A stretch of DNA of 64,000 bases from Tetragonia tetragonoides (taxonomy: Eukaryota; Streptophyta; Magnoliopsida; Caryophyllales; Aizoaceae), in contig CM076147.1 in assembly GCA_038025085.1 (NCBI GenBank), positions 41,992,266 through 42,056,265 of the forward strand, written 5' to 3'. Both the position numbers and the translations under genes were made by a program. Positions 34,564 through 47,400 of this stretch are shown one piece after another; the stretch's first letter is position 1, and each line of letters begins with the position of its first letter. The notes under the pieces were generated by a model, which saw only the letters and a program-made list of their open reading frames with translations, did no database searches and was not told where the DNA came from.

Positions 34564-35899
34564 CATCAAACTCAGCTTTTTTCAAGGTTAGGCTTTTGTC
34601 GCCTTCACCTTTGTCTGCTCTCCACTCTACAGTCCACTGGGAGTCTGTAACTGTTCAAAGTCTTGAAGTTGAACCCCCCAAACCCAAAAACCCCAAAACC
34701 CCAAAATTTGGGGTTCACTTCAATTCAATTTCCCCATTTAAAAATCCTATCTTTAAATTAACAATTAATGAAAATCTACCAAATTTGCATTCAATTCGTA
34801 GATCACAACCTCCTCTCATAATCTCCAGCAACAGCATCTCCCTATTTCAGCTACTTCTCTCTCTCTCCATCACAATGCGGTTGTAAAACCCTAGCCCATT
34901 TGGTGGCCCGTCTCTCTCTCTCAATTGGGTGGTGCACTGTTCTTCGTGTAATGTAAGTGACCAATTTCTCTATCTAATCTACAAATTTACGATATTGGGG
35001 GTTTATTTTTTATGACATTTTGATTGATTGATAATGTTAATGTGATTCGTTATCTAACCAATTGAGGCCAAATGCTGACTCTCCACCCATCTACTCAATT
35101 GAGGCCAAATTGTTGTTGTTTTTAATTTAAGAAGGTTTAATTAAGATACCCCTTTATTTAATTTTGAAAAATCAAAACTTTTTTTTTTTTGTTTCTCTTT
35201 ATTTTTGATCTGGTTATGTGGGTGTGCATGTGTGTATATGGGTATGGGGTTCATTTCTTCTGTTGGTCTATGGTTGTGTTTTGTGTTTATTTGATTTTTA
35301 TGAAAGTTAGTAGTGTCATTTAGGGAACAATGTAGAACAGTTGAGTTGCTTCAGTTACTGACATGCTTTCTGTGTAGATTAAAATGTGATCAGTTTTGAG
35401 GAAAAGACGGTACATTGTACATGTTTGGATTATTGATTGTATGCTCTTCTTGATGACTAGGTTTTGACAATGTACAATTTATCTTAGCGGGTTTTGGGCT
35501 TATTATTGTTGCTTTAGACTAAGGGGATTAATTTACTTCTTATGGAATTTCTCTAGGATGTTTTATGTGGACTAGGTAGAAGATAAAGAAATGATACCCC
35601 TGCCATGTGTTGTGTTATTTTTCATATGCACATGTTGAGATTTATTGATTGTATGCTCAGCTGTTCCTAATGACTGTTTTTTTTTTTTTATACTCGATTT
35701 GTTTAGTGATTGTTGACTTCTTGTTGCTTTTTTTTTTGATGGAAAAATGGGAGAAATTAACTTATGGTGCTTCACTAGGATGGTTTTAGTGGAATGAATA
35801 ACTAACATAATGATGTCCTGTTACTGTGTTTAATGTTAGTCTTAATGTTCCATGTCTTGCAAAATGTACAGCCTGCTATTTTGAGAATCCAAGAAGTCC
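34563..35899 (+). promoter_or_regulatory. IDN2-like gene leader and 5'UTR intron
   Basis: A pyrimidine-rich leader up to about 34952 ends in a consensus donor (AAT|GTAAGT). A matching acceptor (TGTACAG) at 35865-35871 lies 28 nt before the ATG. The roughly 920-bp intron is T-rich. The transcription start is not defined. Confidence 0.6.
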
Positions 35900-38691
35900 A
35901 TGGATCTCAGCTCTGAAGAGGACACAGATATTAGTGATTCAGAAATTGAAGAGTATGGAGGAATGTCTTTCGAAGAACTCAAAAAGGGAGATCGCCAGTT
36001 GAAGGTCTCAGAAGCCAAATACACATGTCCATACTGCCCAAAGAAAAGGAAGCAGGATTACCTTTTGAAAGAACTACTCCAGCATGCTTCTGGGATTGGC
36101 ACTGCTAGCTCAAAGAAGAGAAGGGCAAGGGAGAAGGCAAATCACCTTGGCCTAGCCAAATATTTGGAACATGACATGCAAACTCAAGCTAGCTCGTCAA
36201 AGCAGGCTGCTAATGGGGACCCTCTCTCTGACTGTGACCATGAAGAGATGTTTGTGTGGCCTTGGACAGGAATTGTGGTGAATATACCAACTCATTACAG
36301 GGATGGCCGGTATGTAGGGGAAAGTGGTTCAAGGTTGAGGGATGACCTTAGAGCTAGGGGATTCAACCCCAAGAGAGTCCACCCGTTGTGGAATTTCAGA
36401 GGTCATTCAGGTTCTGCTGTTGTAGAATTCAATAAAGATTGGTTGGGCTTGAATAATGCCTTGTCATTTGAGAAGGAGTACGAACTGAATCTTCATGGAA
36501 AGCAGCATTGGCAAGCTAAGGGTACCGAAAAATCTGGGCTTTATGCTTGGGTTGCGCGCTCTGATGATTACAATTCATCTGGGATAATTGGAGAGCACTT
36601 GAGGAAGATTGCAGATGTGAAGACCATTGCTGAAATGCAAGCAGAAGAAGATCGTAAGGCAGACAAGCTTGTGTCGAATTTGACAAATGTGCTTGAGAAC
36701 AAGAAGAAGAGTCTGATAGAAATGGAGTCAAGATTCAAAGAGACCTCCAATTCCTTCAACAAGGTGGCAGAAGAAAAGGACAAGCTTCATCAGGCATATA
36801 ACGAAGGTAAGACTTTGTGGCTACGACAGTGAAGTGCTTATAAACTTCTTTTTAATATGTAATAGTCTTTGATGTATTTCCTTCCTAGTACTTTGTGGCT
36901 ACAAGTGTAATATGTATGTGTGTTTGTCTTCATCAGAGATTCAAAAGATTCAGCTGAGTGCTCGAGAACATTTTCAGAAGATCTTTCATGACCATGCCAA
37001 GCTTAAGTTGCAATTGGAATCTCAGAAGACTGAGCTTGAGTTGCGTGGGCAAGAGTTGGAGAAGCGTGAAGCCCAAAATGAAAGTGAAAGGAAAAAGCTT
37101 TCAGAGGACATTGAAAAGGTATATGATTCTAAGAGTTTTAGCCTTCCTTTCACTCAGTCTTTCAATAACATTGCACAAGTCAGGCCACTCTGTCTTAATA
37201 TAATTTTGAGCGTGTTACCTATATCTGCCCAGCTTTAACTTGTTTATGAAGAGTCAGTGTTGCTATATATTCCATTTGACAGCAATTGCTTGCTCTTTCC
37301 AGAATTCTGTGAAGAATAGCTCACTTCAGAATGCCGCATATGTGCAACTGAAGGCTGATGAGAATGTGTTGAAGTTGGTAGAAGAGCAGAAGGTTTGTGT
37401 GGTTGTTCGCAGGTGCTATATGGTAGCAATGTTTCCTTGCAAATTTCTGAAATTTGATTTGAATTGTGGCATATTCTGATGGCAGAAACAAAAGGAGGAT
37501 CTACACAAACGTATTTTGCAACTTCAAAACCAGCTGGAGGCAAAGCAAGCACTTGAGCTGGAAATTGAGCAGCTGAGAGGGAAATTAAATGTTATGAAGC
37601 ATGTGGGAGATGAAGGAGATATGGAAGTGATTGAAAAGGTGGATGAGATGCTGAAAGATCTTCGAGAGAAAGAAGAAAATCTAGAGGAGGTGGAATCTTT
37701 GAATCAGACCCTCATCATCAAGGAGCGGATGAGCAACGAGGAGCTTCAGGAAGCTCGCAAGGAACTGATAAATGTAAGCTTTGAAGATCTTACTAGTTAC
37801 TTATGATATGTTCTTATGCATAATAGCTGATATTTTCTATTCTCCTATTAAACGTTTTACAAATGCTGTTTTGGACAACAGGGTTTGAAAGAATTGTCCA
37901 ACCGTGGGAATATTGGCATCAAGAGGATGGGAGAATTGGATACTTCTATTTTCCAGGTAGCTTGCCAGAGAAGGTATCCTGAAGAAATAGCAGAGGATAA
38001 AGCTGCAGAGTTGTGCTCATTGTGGGATGAGTATCTTAGGGATCCTGAATGGCATCCTTTTAAGGTGATTGAGATGTGTGGAGAGCATAAGGTATGTTAT
38101 TCTGGTGTTCACTTAACGAGTTGGCTGTCTTGTATTGATTAAGGGATTGAGCTTTACCGATGCTTGAGCAAAGTATCATTGCTCCGTATCTAGGATAATT
38201 ATTATTTTTTCCTTTATTTTTAAGGTTGGTTGATTATATCTTCTAGGCTTCAAAGAAGTTGTACTGTTTTTTGGAGAGGTTCAAATGGTAGTAGATGAAG
38301 ACATGAAGTAGACCCTTTAAGAGCATTGTGTTGTTTGCAACCTGTCCGTAAAATGAACATGGGGGGACTTAGACCTGGCTATCTGAAAAGTTTTGTAAAT
38401 ATTTCCTCAGTTTGTTCAAACGATATTGAGATCTAATGAATTCTGAGTTGCTTGGTACAGGAAATAATAGATTTAGAGGATGAAAAATTAAGAGACCTGA
38501 AGGAGGAGTGGGGTGATGAGGTATATAATGCTGTTGCAACTGCATTGAAGGAAATTAATGAGTACAACCCTAGTGGGAGATACATTATTACTGAATTGTG
38601 GAACAACAAGGAGGGAAGGAAGGCCACATTGCAGGAAGGTGTCTCATATATATTGAATAAATGGAAGGAGTACAGACGTCAAAGGGGATGA
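35900..38691 (+). CDS. IDN2: IDN2/FDM-type XS-XH protein of RNA-directed DNA methylation
   Basis: Six coding exons: 35900-36806, 36937-37118, 37303-37392, 37486-37773, 37882-38091 and 38461-38691; 635 aa, close to the length of Arabidopsis IDN2. The protein binds double-stranded RNA and works with AGO4/Pol V transcripts and SWI/SNF in de novo DNA methylation. Domain order: acidic N-terminus (SSEEDTDISDSEIEEYG), zf-XS zinc finger (YTCPYCPKKRKQDY...LLQHASGIG), XS domain (about residues 115-230: VWPWTGIVVNIPT, GFNPKRVHPLWNFRGHSG, ARSDDYNSSGIIGEHLRK), a long coiled coil (about 240-460), and XH domain to the end (IGIKRMGELD, EINEYNPSGRYIITELWN). It matches IDN2 better than FDM1-5 in the linker before XS (NGDPLSDCDHEE) and in VVEFNKDW. 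A further 3'UTR intron (about 38697-38828) is possible. Confidence 0.94.
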
Positions 38692-40255
38692 CTTGGAGGT
38701 CCGTATCTACTTGCCGTTGCTTTTATCTATACAGTTAACCTGAGCATATGTCTGCATCTGTGAGGGATTTTATGTACAATGATTTAAGTGAATTTCATGA
38801 ATAATGACTATTCTGATCTGTTTTGCAGTGTGGGGGGTTGTTCATGTGAAAATTGCCATTACTATGGATGTAAGCATAGATCATTGGTCCCCAATTTTGT
38901 TATCTTCATGGCTCTAAATTTTTCTACCGCATATAAAGCATTTGATCTTGTACTAATTTATGTAAACCATGTATATTACTAATCCTAAGATATATAATTA
39001 TATATCAATCTTATTGCTGAGAACAGAAAAGTGACTTCTCCGTTATAACGGGACATATGGTAGCGGCTTGTTTCTGGGTGTCTGCTTGAGGGACAGGGCA
39101 TTCTGCCTGAAATATGGACTACTTGTTTGACTAGGTGATACTGAAACTGATAACCTCTCTTTGCTTTTGTGGTAGTAGAGTCCCGCATAGAAAAGGAGAG
39201 GAAGAAGGGGATGAAGAAAGAAAAATAGAGGAACAAGGGGATGAAAAAAGAAGGGGGGGGGGGGTGTATGGCATTTATACATATGTTGCCACTAATTTTA
39301 GTTCCATAGTTGTTTCTTTGTCTGATGTATTGCTTTAATCTGTGGATGAAGAAAACATTAGGCCCATTAGGGAGGATTCATCATTTTGTTCTCAAGGAGA
39401 AAGATGAGTGAGGGAGGCAGCGAAGAAGTGAGGAATTAATTAATTTAGTTTAGTTCGATAAAGAAAAAGTATGTTTTAATGAGATGTCAGAAGTACAGCA
39501 AGAGAGAATAAGTGTTCTCCAATTAGAACCCAATTAACAAATTGGCCTAGTTCCCTTAAGGCTCAGAGATAGTATAGCTCCTATACGCCCCTGGAACTCT
39601 AGCCCATAAGAAGCTAGGTAAGTGATTATCCCAAGGCCAGAGCCCTCGGCAGAAACAGTAGCCCTTTTAAAAACCTCGGCCATTTCTCTCAAGCCATGGC
39701 AGTGGATCCATGAGTTCATGCAATCTATATTTAACAGCTATTATTGGTTAACATCTATCGCATGACGAACTTACTTGCTGTGGTGCTGTTTCAATGCAGG
39801 GGAAACATTCAATCTGTTAGGCGTCAGGATTGCAAGTAGGAGGCATTTCAAATGGTTTCTGTATATTAGCACCAATAATTCATCTCTTCCCTCCAAGCTA
39901 CATGTACTCCATGATATCTGTTTTTGTGGCCTATGTAAACGGATATTTATTGTATCAAGGTTGGCCCGGGGAAATAGTCTCTGGGCCTCGAACTTGCATA
40001 CCGTCTATTCTGTTCGGACTATTATCAGCAAGCTAAACAGGCGACCCCTGTTTGTTGTGAAATTTGTTTTCTGAATGTCATGTTAGTTACCTCCAAATGA
40101 GAGGGTAATGTAGTTGTAACATTTCTCCTACCCTGTGAGGGTAAAGGACAGGTTGTAACAATAATTTTCACATCTTTACTTATGAATGTCCATCAGGTAA
40201 AAAGATATGATGCATCTGTTTTTCCAGCTTTGACTCAAGCTAACTAGGATGTTAG

Positions 40256-40346
40256 TTGGGATTGGAGTGGGAGCCAGAGAACTCGAGATGGTAACTACTC
40301 CGCTCGAATTCTGGGAAGGCCCGCGTTCGAATCCCATCTGGCCATC
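40256..40346 (+). repeat. tRNA-like SINE fragment
   Basis: Contains a B-box match (GCGTTCGAATCCC) preceded at suitable distance by an A-box-like GATGGTAACTACTC. There is no tRNA cloverleaf. Ends and target duplication are unresolved. Confidence 0.4.
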
Positions 40347-40807
40347 TCCATCTCCCACAGTGAAGTATCTATCCCTCTTCCCCCTAGTAGGCTGAAAATT
40401 AGCTGAAGAACAGCAAAACCAGTCTATAAAAGCAACTTGAAACTAAGCTCAACGTCTTTACTTACATTATACTACTTACATTATCAAGATAAGACTATGG
40501 AAAGCCATTCTTCTGTTAAGGCAATATTTTATTAATTTGCTTAAGTTAAAACAGTAATATAACTAGGCCAATTAATTCTGTATGCATTAGCATAAATAAC
40601 ATAAGTTCATTTTTTTCTTGTTTTTTTTGAAGGGACACAAGTTGATTCATAAGAATTGTGGAAAATTGGTCATTTTCCTCGTCGCAAAAACTCACATGAG
40701 GCTACATGATAAGAGAATTACTCCCCCCCAACTAATTTTGTGAACGAATTCATGTTTTTTTTTTTGAAATAGACAACAATATGTATGAACAAAACACAAG
40801 ACCTCAA

Positions 40808-41620
40808 AGGCTCAAACAATATGTTGATTCAGAGATGAGACTATTACGTTTCTTTCCCACCCAAACAAAGACCGACCTCAAATAAACGTTACCGTTGACC
40901 CGCCCATTCTATCAATTGACCTGACCTTACCCGACCCGACCCGGAACCATTGCCAAGGTCTGTCTACTCCTACCTAAATGAAGTCTCGTCTGTTGCACCA
41001 AAACACAACTCCTTCCCTTCAAGTTTAAACCAGTGCCAGTGCCAGTGCCACCTTCTGTGACTCCGGCTATTTGTCACCGTTAACAACACCTCACCTGCTG
41101 CTCACCACTACCCGTGAGTTATCTCTTCTCTCTCTACATTTGTTGTTGTTGTTGGACTCTTGATTGTTGTTAAACCCCTGTAACTCTAATTAATTACTAT
41201 ATTGGTTCCCCTAATTTCACACCCCACCTCTCTTTCCCCTTTTCCGAGAGAAAAAACTTTGAAGCCAAAAACCCAAAAACCAAGAAATTTCACTAGTATG
41301 TCGAGACAAAGTTTAGGCTCAAACAATATGTTGATTCAGAGATGAGACTATTACGTTTCTTTCCCACCCAAACAAAGACCGACCTCAAATAAACGTTACC
41401 ATTGACCCGCCCATTCTATCAATTGACCTGATCTGACCGACTCGACCCGACCCGACCCGGTACCATTGCCAAGGTCTGTCTAGTCCTACCTAAATGAAGT
41501 CTCGTCTGTTGCACCAAAACACAACGCCTTCCCTTCAAGTTTAAACCAGTGCCAGTGCCAGTGCCACCTTCTGTGACTCCGGCTGCTTGTCACCGTTAAC
41601 AACACCTCACCTGCTGCTCA
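40808..41620. repeat. ~300-bp direct duplication, period ~507 bp
   Basis: About 40808-41105 recurs at 41315-41620 with only a few differences. Shared landmarks include GGCTCAAACAATATG, ACCCGACCCG, CAGTGCCAGTGCCAGTGCCA and CACCTCACCTGCTGCTCACC. The first copy runs into ACCCGTGAGTTATCTC, which looks like the end of a 5'UTR exon with a donor; the second copy runs into unrelated DNA. Confidence 0.85.
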
Positions 41621-41679
41621 CCCCAACCACAAAAGAGCATGAAATGTGTAGTGGCACACCCCTTACTTGTCTTGACAAA

Positions 41680-41765
41680 GACCTATATGTATAACGTAAC
41701 CTACCGTAACACAACCTACCATAACGTAACCTATTGCAAAAGAATACTTCAAGGCATTAAATTCA
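41680..41765 (-). repeat. GTTACG-family dispersed repeat, inverted copy
   Basis: Read on the minus strand this has TTGAAGTATTC, TTGCAATAGGTTACG and GTTGTGTTACGG in the same order as 23955-24040. It is one end of the same dispersed element. Confidence 0.5.
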
Positions 41766-42803
41766 ACACATTTAAATTCAATGAAACCCTAGGATGTCGA
41801 TTTTAACAATGAAATCAAACCCAAACAAGATTATATCTACAATAATCCAAAAAATCCCTAAAATATAACAGTTAAAGACTAAGATTACTATGAAATAAGA
41901 TCTGACCATCGAAAAACACAACATTTAACACACAAATATTATCCTGAAATCAGATGTGAAAATCTAAGAATTATATCGACTCAGATTTGAAAATACCTAA
42001 GAGATTGGGGCCATTGCGACAACATTTTAACGCAACCTTACATCAGCAACTGGAAACATCCTTTGTGTGTCAACCTAGAAAATATCAGTTCGGCCCTCAA
42101 TAGCATCAAACAGCTATTGTTTTTCACCTCAGTTGGATACACCTCCTCACCAATGTTGAAAGGTCACCGCCATTGACAGCAAGAGGTGGCAAATTAACAC
42201 TAGGGAAAGGTCCAAAGGTGGTGGAACTACAACCGCGGGAAGAGGGCCTTCTTGGGCTAGAGCTGGCAGAGGTTCAACGACATTGGGTTGAAATGAGGAT
42301 CCATTGATGGTGGCGCGTCATACTCTCCTATAGTTTTCAAGTTTTGACTGATTGCTACAGTATTTGCTAGGGTTTTGACTATTTATTGGTTCGATTTTTA
42401 CGACCTAGAGTTAAGGGGCTTTTACACCAACTAGTGGGCCGGGCCCTTGCAATAATGAACGTGTTAGACCACCACGATTTGCTAAGTAGATCTACATTAG
42501 TCTTTTTACCCGGAGTCGTGTTGATATTTTATTTTGCACCACTAACAATAACGTCTATGTTTTCAACTCTTGCATCCTTCAAATTACCAAATTGGTTTTT
42601 TTTAAGTGAACACATTTGAAAATTTTGGTCCTATTGAAAATACTTAGATCAATATGACATAAAAAAATAAAATTTTGTGCAGATTTCCCTTTAAAATCGG
42701 ATATAAGGTAACATATTGCTATTGGTAGCAACCAAACATTCTCAATTCACACCAACCTAAAGTCCTACCACAAACCCAATAAAATTCATTAGTTAAATGA
42801 ATG

Positions 42804-43312
42804 AATGCTTTTCAAGCTGAGCCCGAGCCTACTATGACTCGGCTCGATTGGCTCGATTTAGCTGATTTTTCTCTCTTTTCGAATAAAATCATTAAATATT
42901 TATAGGGAAGCTGAGTCCGAGCCGGATCGAATGCTTTTCGAGCTGAGCCCGAGCCTACTATGGCTCGGCTCGGTTGGATCGATTTAGCTGATTTTTCTCT
43001 CTTTTCGAATAAAATCATTAAATATTTATAGGGATTTCTTATGAGGTTTTTTTTCATATGAGAGCGTGCGAGGGATTACTTATAGTCAAATTTAATTGGA
43101 ATTATTTTAATAATTTTTTTCTTACGATGAGTTTGAATTTGAGCTGAGTCAAACCGAGCCGAGCCGAGCAACGAGCCTAAATCGAGCCGAGCCGAACCTT
43201 GATTTTTCCGGCTCGGCGAGTTTCGAGTCGAGCCCGAGCCGAGTTAAAAAAAAACGAGTTGAGCCCGAGCCAGGCCTGGCTCGGGCTCTACTCGACTCGG
43301 TTACACCCCTAG
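42804..43312. repeat. GAGCC-rich repeat block with ~125-bp tandem duplication
   Basis: A unit containing GAGCTGAGCCCGAGCCTACT through TCATTAAATATTTATAGGG occurs twice between 42804 and 43035. It is followed at 43140-43312 by dense GAGCCGAGCC / GGCTCGGCTC sequence ending TTACACCCCTAG. This matches a common plant repeat type of uncertain class. Confidence 0.7.
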
Positions 43313-44435
43313 TCTCTCCTGCTTTTTTCTTTTTTGGTCATTCACATCCCTTTTCCCCACTTTTTTTTTTTGCTCCAAACCTGATTTTCTTTCCCTCCTT
43401 TGGCCCTCCTTTTTTCCCTCCACAAGCTGATTTTCCCCCTCCAAATGCTGAAAAGAAGATTCTTCATTATTGACATGGGGATGACTGAGATTATTTATGT
43501 ATATCTCCAAACATATACTTAGTGTAGGTGTATCATGGTCCTAGTCTCCTACCCTATTCCCGACCTTCAATTGCTGAAAGAAAAGAGAGCACGAGTAACT
43601 TTTTTGTTTCACCTCATTTATTTCGATTTTGAGCAACGTTTGAATTGGGGATAATTATTAAGGTATTTGAATCCTCTAAAATTTATATCTTTAAGGGTTT
43701 TTATGATCTTCTTTCCTACTCTATATCTCTCTCCTCAAAGTAGACCCCTCTAATCAAGGTTCCAATTTCCAATCCCCTCCCCACTCCCAGAGTTCCAACA
43801 TCGCATTCTAATTTAATGGCGAGAGGAGAGAAACTTAGAGAAAGAAGTTGAGAAAATAACTTTAAAATATCGATAGGGAAACCAAGTATAGTTTTGTCTA
43901 GAGTAAGATTTTTCCTCCACATTTTATTTTTTGGTTTTTTCCGAAATGTAACGATCATCTTAAGATAAGACCGTCTTATTTGAGTTGTTATGTTTGTGAT
44001 TGTACTCTACTCTTGAACGAGGATTTCACTTCTTACTTTCCTATGCGGGCAGATGAAGATTTCATTTCAAGCAAGCCAAACATGCCAAACTCATTACTTT
44101 TCAATTTTCATAAACATCTCTTGGGACAACTTAATCAAGAGATTGAAGTATGTTTTACCTTCCGCGCCAGACCTAACTAATGGCCGGATTCAGTCATTCA
44201 TGTAAAAGCAGCTTCTTAGAGTGGTGATAGATTGTTAATGTCGTATTTTGTTGTAAACTCCCTGTAAAAGCACCTTCTTGCCTTAAGCATAGACTAGGTT
44301 AAAACCTGGTCCTTCAAATAAGTAAGCACCAAATGTATTATGACTTGCAGCAGAGCAGTCGTTTATTATTCATTCTATCTTATAGCTTTTCTTATGAACA
44401 TTACAGATACATTTTGGCTTGACAGTTTAGATTAC

Positions 44436-47400
44436 CTACATGCAATACACTGGGGTATTAGCAAGTCGATACACAAATGGCTTAAGGTTGTATGAACGAC
44501 CAGAAAGGCGTCTATAAGTGAACTTGACACCCGAGCTACCATCCCTGAGATGGTTACACCGCTCATGGAAGCTGCTGATTGGGCGGGCCAAGCATGCATC
44601 CCATCGTTCACTTTCAGGCATTGTTTCAGCAACAGTGTATACTCCTTTGGAATCAGTAAACGCCTGATAGTTTACAACCTCACCAGATTTAGTGATGCAC
44701 AGAACAGCAACCTCAGCCCCTGCACAGGAAGAAACATGTAGCCACTTCAGCTAATCAGTTATCTATGTAACTACAATACTCAATCATAGCTGAAAAAGTT
44801 TAAAGACCACCATATGTTCCTTTATGATTATTAAAACAGGGGCTGAAGTCACATAAAAATTTAAATAAAAGCTTTGATTTTCCAATTTACATTTTTCAAT
44901 CGCCTACCCATAAATCCACCTTCTGTACGTGAAGAATGCTACTCTCGGAATTATACTATGGACTTTTGAAATGAATCTTGCCGAAAGTGAGATCTAAATT
45001 GCAGCATGCAAAGCTACTCGGTGACCACCATATTGCATACTACGTATTTAGCTACTGGCTACCATCCAACAACTAGTATGAGATTTACCTCCCATCACAT
45101 CTGCCGCAATCAAGTCGACAACTTAAGGCATTAAACATAACACCAAACCTACTTCACCGTTTTGTCATCTCAAATTAATGTCATCTGGTAAGACACTATC
45201 AGGTTGTACTTTGTAGTCAATCTGAATGATTGGATTTTCAAACCAATTGTAGCAATCAAGTTGATGAGAAAGGTTGTAAATAAGCGTGCTGCTTTAACGT
45301 TTTTATAGGAGGAGAGAGATTTTTACTGTGGGGGTTTCTTTTCATGAAGTGACATGGGACAAAACCTGCTGGAGGTCCTTCCATGACACTTAATAAGACT
45401 ACCGTTAATACAAAGGAAAAACATAATATACATACAGATAAGGCTCAAAAGTTGTTTCAGAGGTCCCAAGTTCAAGTCTCATCAGGGCGACTGGAGGTGG
45501 ACATTAACTTCAAGGCCCATGGGAACAGTGGCGGAGCTAGGGGTGTCAAGGGAGACCCCTTGCTCCCCCACTCCCACCAATAATCAAAAATTTTATAGGA
45601 AAAAAAGAAAAATTTTATTTGGTAAGTATATTATTCCCTTATTTTTTTAATTTTTGCACTCCCATTGCCACTCCTCTGGCTCCGCCACTGCATGGGAATA
45701 GTCGGGCAAAGCTTGGAAACCCATGTTATTTAGAAAAAAAAATAAGGATAAGGCTCAAAAGGTGTTTATTACATAACTCATGCCGAATAGTACCCTACAG
45801 AAACTATGGAACCCTCACACAAGTCAGGCACTTCAAACTATTGTTAAGCATTGATAGCGACTAATCAACTATTATCATATGAAGAATTGGATATGAGTCA
45901 TCTTTGGAGGATAACAAAATCCTTCAGAGCTATCAAAGACAAGAAATTAAAATCAATGCCCCAGCAAGTTATTCTAGTTGAAGTTGCAGAGACCGCATAC
46001 CCAACGTATGAGAGTCTTCACTTAATCCTGAGTTAGCAAGTCACATCCTTGTCATATATGAAATAAGTGATTTTTAGTCAATAAATTGAAGCAAGAGTCA
46101 TAATGCCCAACAGATTTGTGAGAACGTTGAAGAAGATGTTTAAGAGTTTTGAATTGATGACTTAATATGCAAGGCGCATGTGCTATGATGGATCAAAAAA
46201 CAGATAACAATAGTTTAACCCCCTCGGGAAAAGAAAATAATAGAGACGAACACCAATATAAAAGTAAAGAGGCGTGTGAATTGGAAAGACTAGCTATCTG
46301 GAGAAATACATGTCCTAGAAAGCTATAATGGATATAGATATAGATCCTTTGAAGGGCAAATTCGGATTATAAACAGTGCTGGATAATTGAAAGGTAGAAA
46401 AGATAAAGGTTAACTGAACTGGTTTGGATTGTCCTCTTTATCAAAGACCGTACTAAGATAAAGGAGTCTCACAAAGACAGCGTGAGTGCATTGTCTGAAG
46501 TCTGAACAAACTTTTACCAAGGAATGTGAACATGTGACGCAGCTTTTCAGCATCATTAAGCAAAAGGCATTTTGTAGCGTTACAGTTTGCACATAACAAA
46601 TAGGAATGCAAACGGTGTTACAAGGATTGCTATTGCTATTTCTAAGAATGCATTTCCTAGAATGCAATGGAAGCTGTATTTTATAACTTGATACCTTAAA
46701 ATGATTCCACAAACGATTTCTTTCAACATTTTGAGAGTGTAGTATTACACGAAAGCATGCTCATGCTTGTTTATCCTGATACAGATGAATGAGAAGCAAA
46801 GTTTCAATCAACTTCTCAAACTTCAATTGTGTTACGAGGTGATAGCTTTATGCTGCAATGCTACAATCTGATATAAAATGCAATTTAATAGGGCAGGATA
46901 TCATCGATTCAGTTCTTCTCAACCACGAGAACCTTCTGGCATTTCATGTGAATATCAACTTTCATTTGACTGCTGTTGTGTCTTCTACAAAGAAGCATAT
47001 CATTAAACCTCTAAGACTCACTGGAATGCCCTTGAGCAACTAACTGGTCCAAAAACAAACCACCATACTTAATTCGTTCCCCAGTCCCACTTCTTGTCAT
47101 CAGGGTCTCTATTTCAGAACTATCCTCAATACCACCATCAATATCTCCAAGTAGCAGCCCCCGGCCCCGGCCCCGATCTTTCAACCTTAGACCAACCCAG
47201 CGAGTCTCAAATGAGTATGACAATGATCAAATGTTTATAACTAATTAGACAGAACCAACCCACCCACCCACCCCCCTTCAAAATTCCCAATTCACCTCAA
47301 ATGCATGTAGTGTCTTAAGCCTTGAATGTGTCCTTAGCATGAAACCCAAAATCCCAAACAATCAACTAAAATTATAAAACAATGCTTTCTCTAAATAAAA

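Larger units (their letters stand above)
38692..44435. other. IDN2 3'UTR and intergenic region
   Basis: The IDN2 3'UTR probably extends to about 39.3 kb. Beyond it are a G-rich tract near 39255, an unassigned 61-codon open frame at 39534-39719 (-), SINE-like debris near 40256-40346, a 300-bp direct duplication, a GTTACG-family repeat, a pale leader-like stretch and a GAGCC-rich repeat block. I recognise no intact gene. 44.2-44.4 kb is the likely 3'UTR of the Ole e 1-like gene. Confidence 0.55.

Noticed and set aside
39534..39719. Minus-strand 61-codon open frame in the region after IDN2
   Set aside because: No recognised family, no splice partners; too little to call a gene.
40327..40345. 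Candidate tRNA gene (B box GCGTTCGAATCCC)
   Set aside because: No cloverleaf can be drawn; treated as SINE debris.
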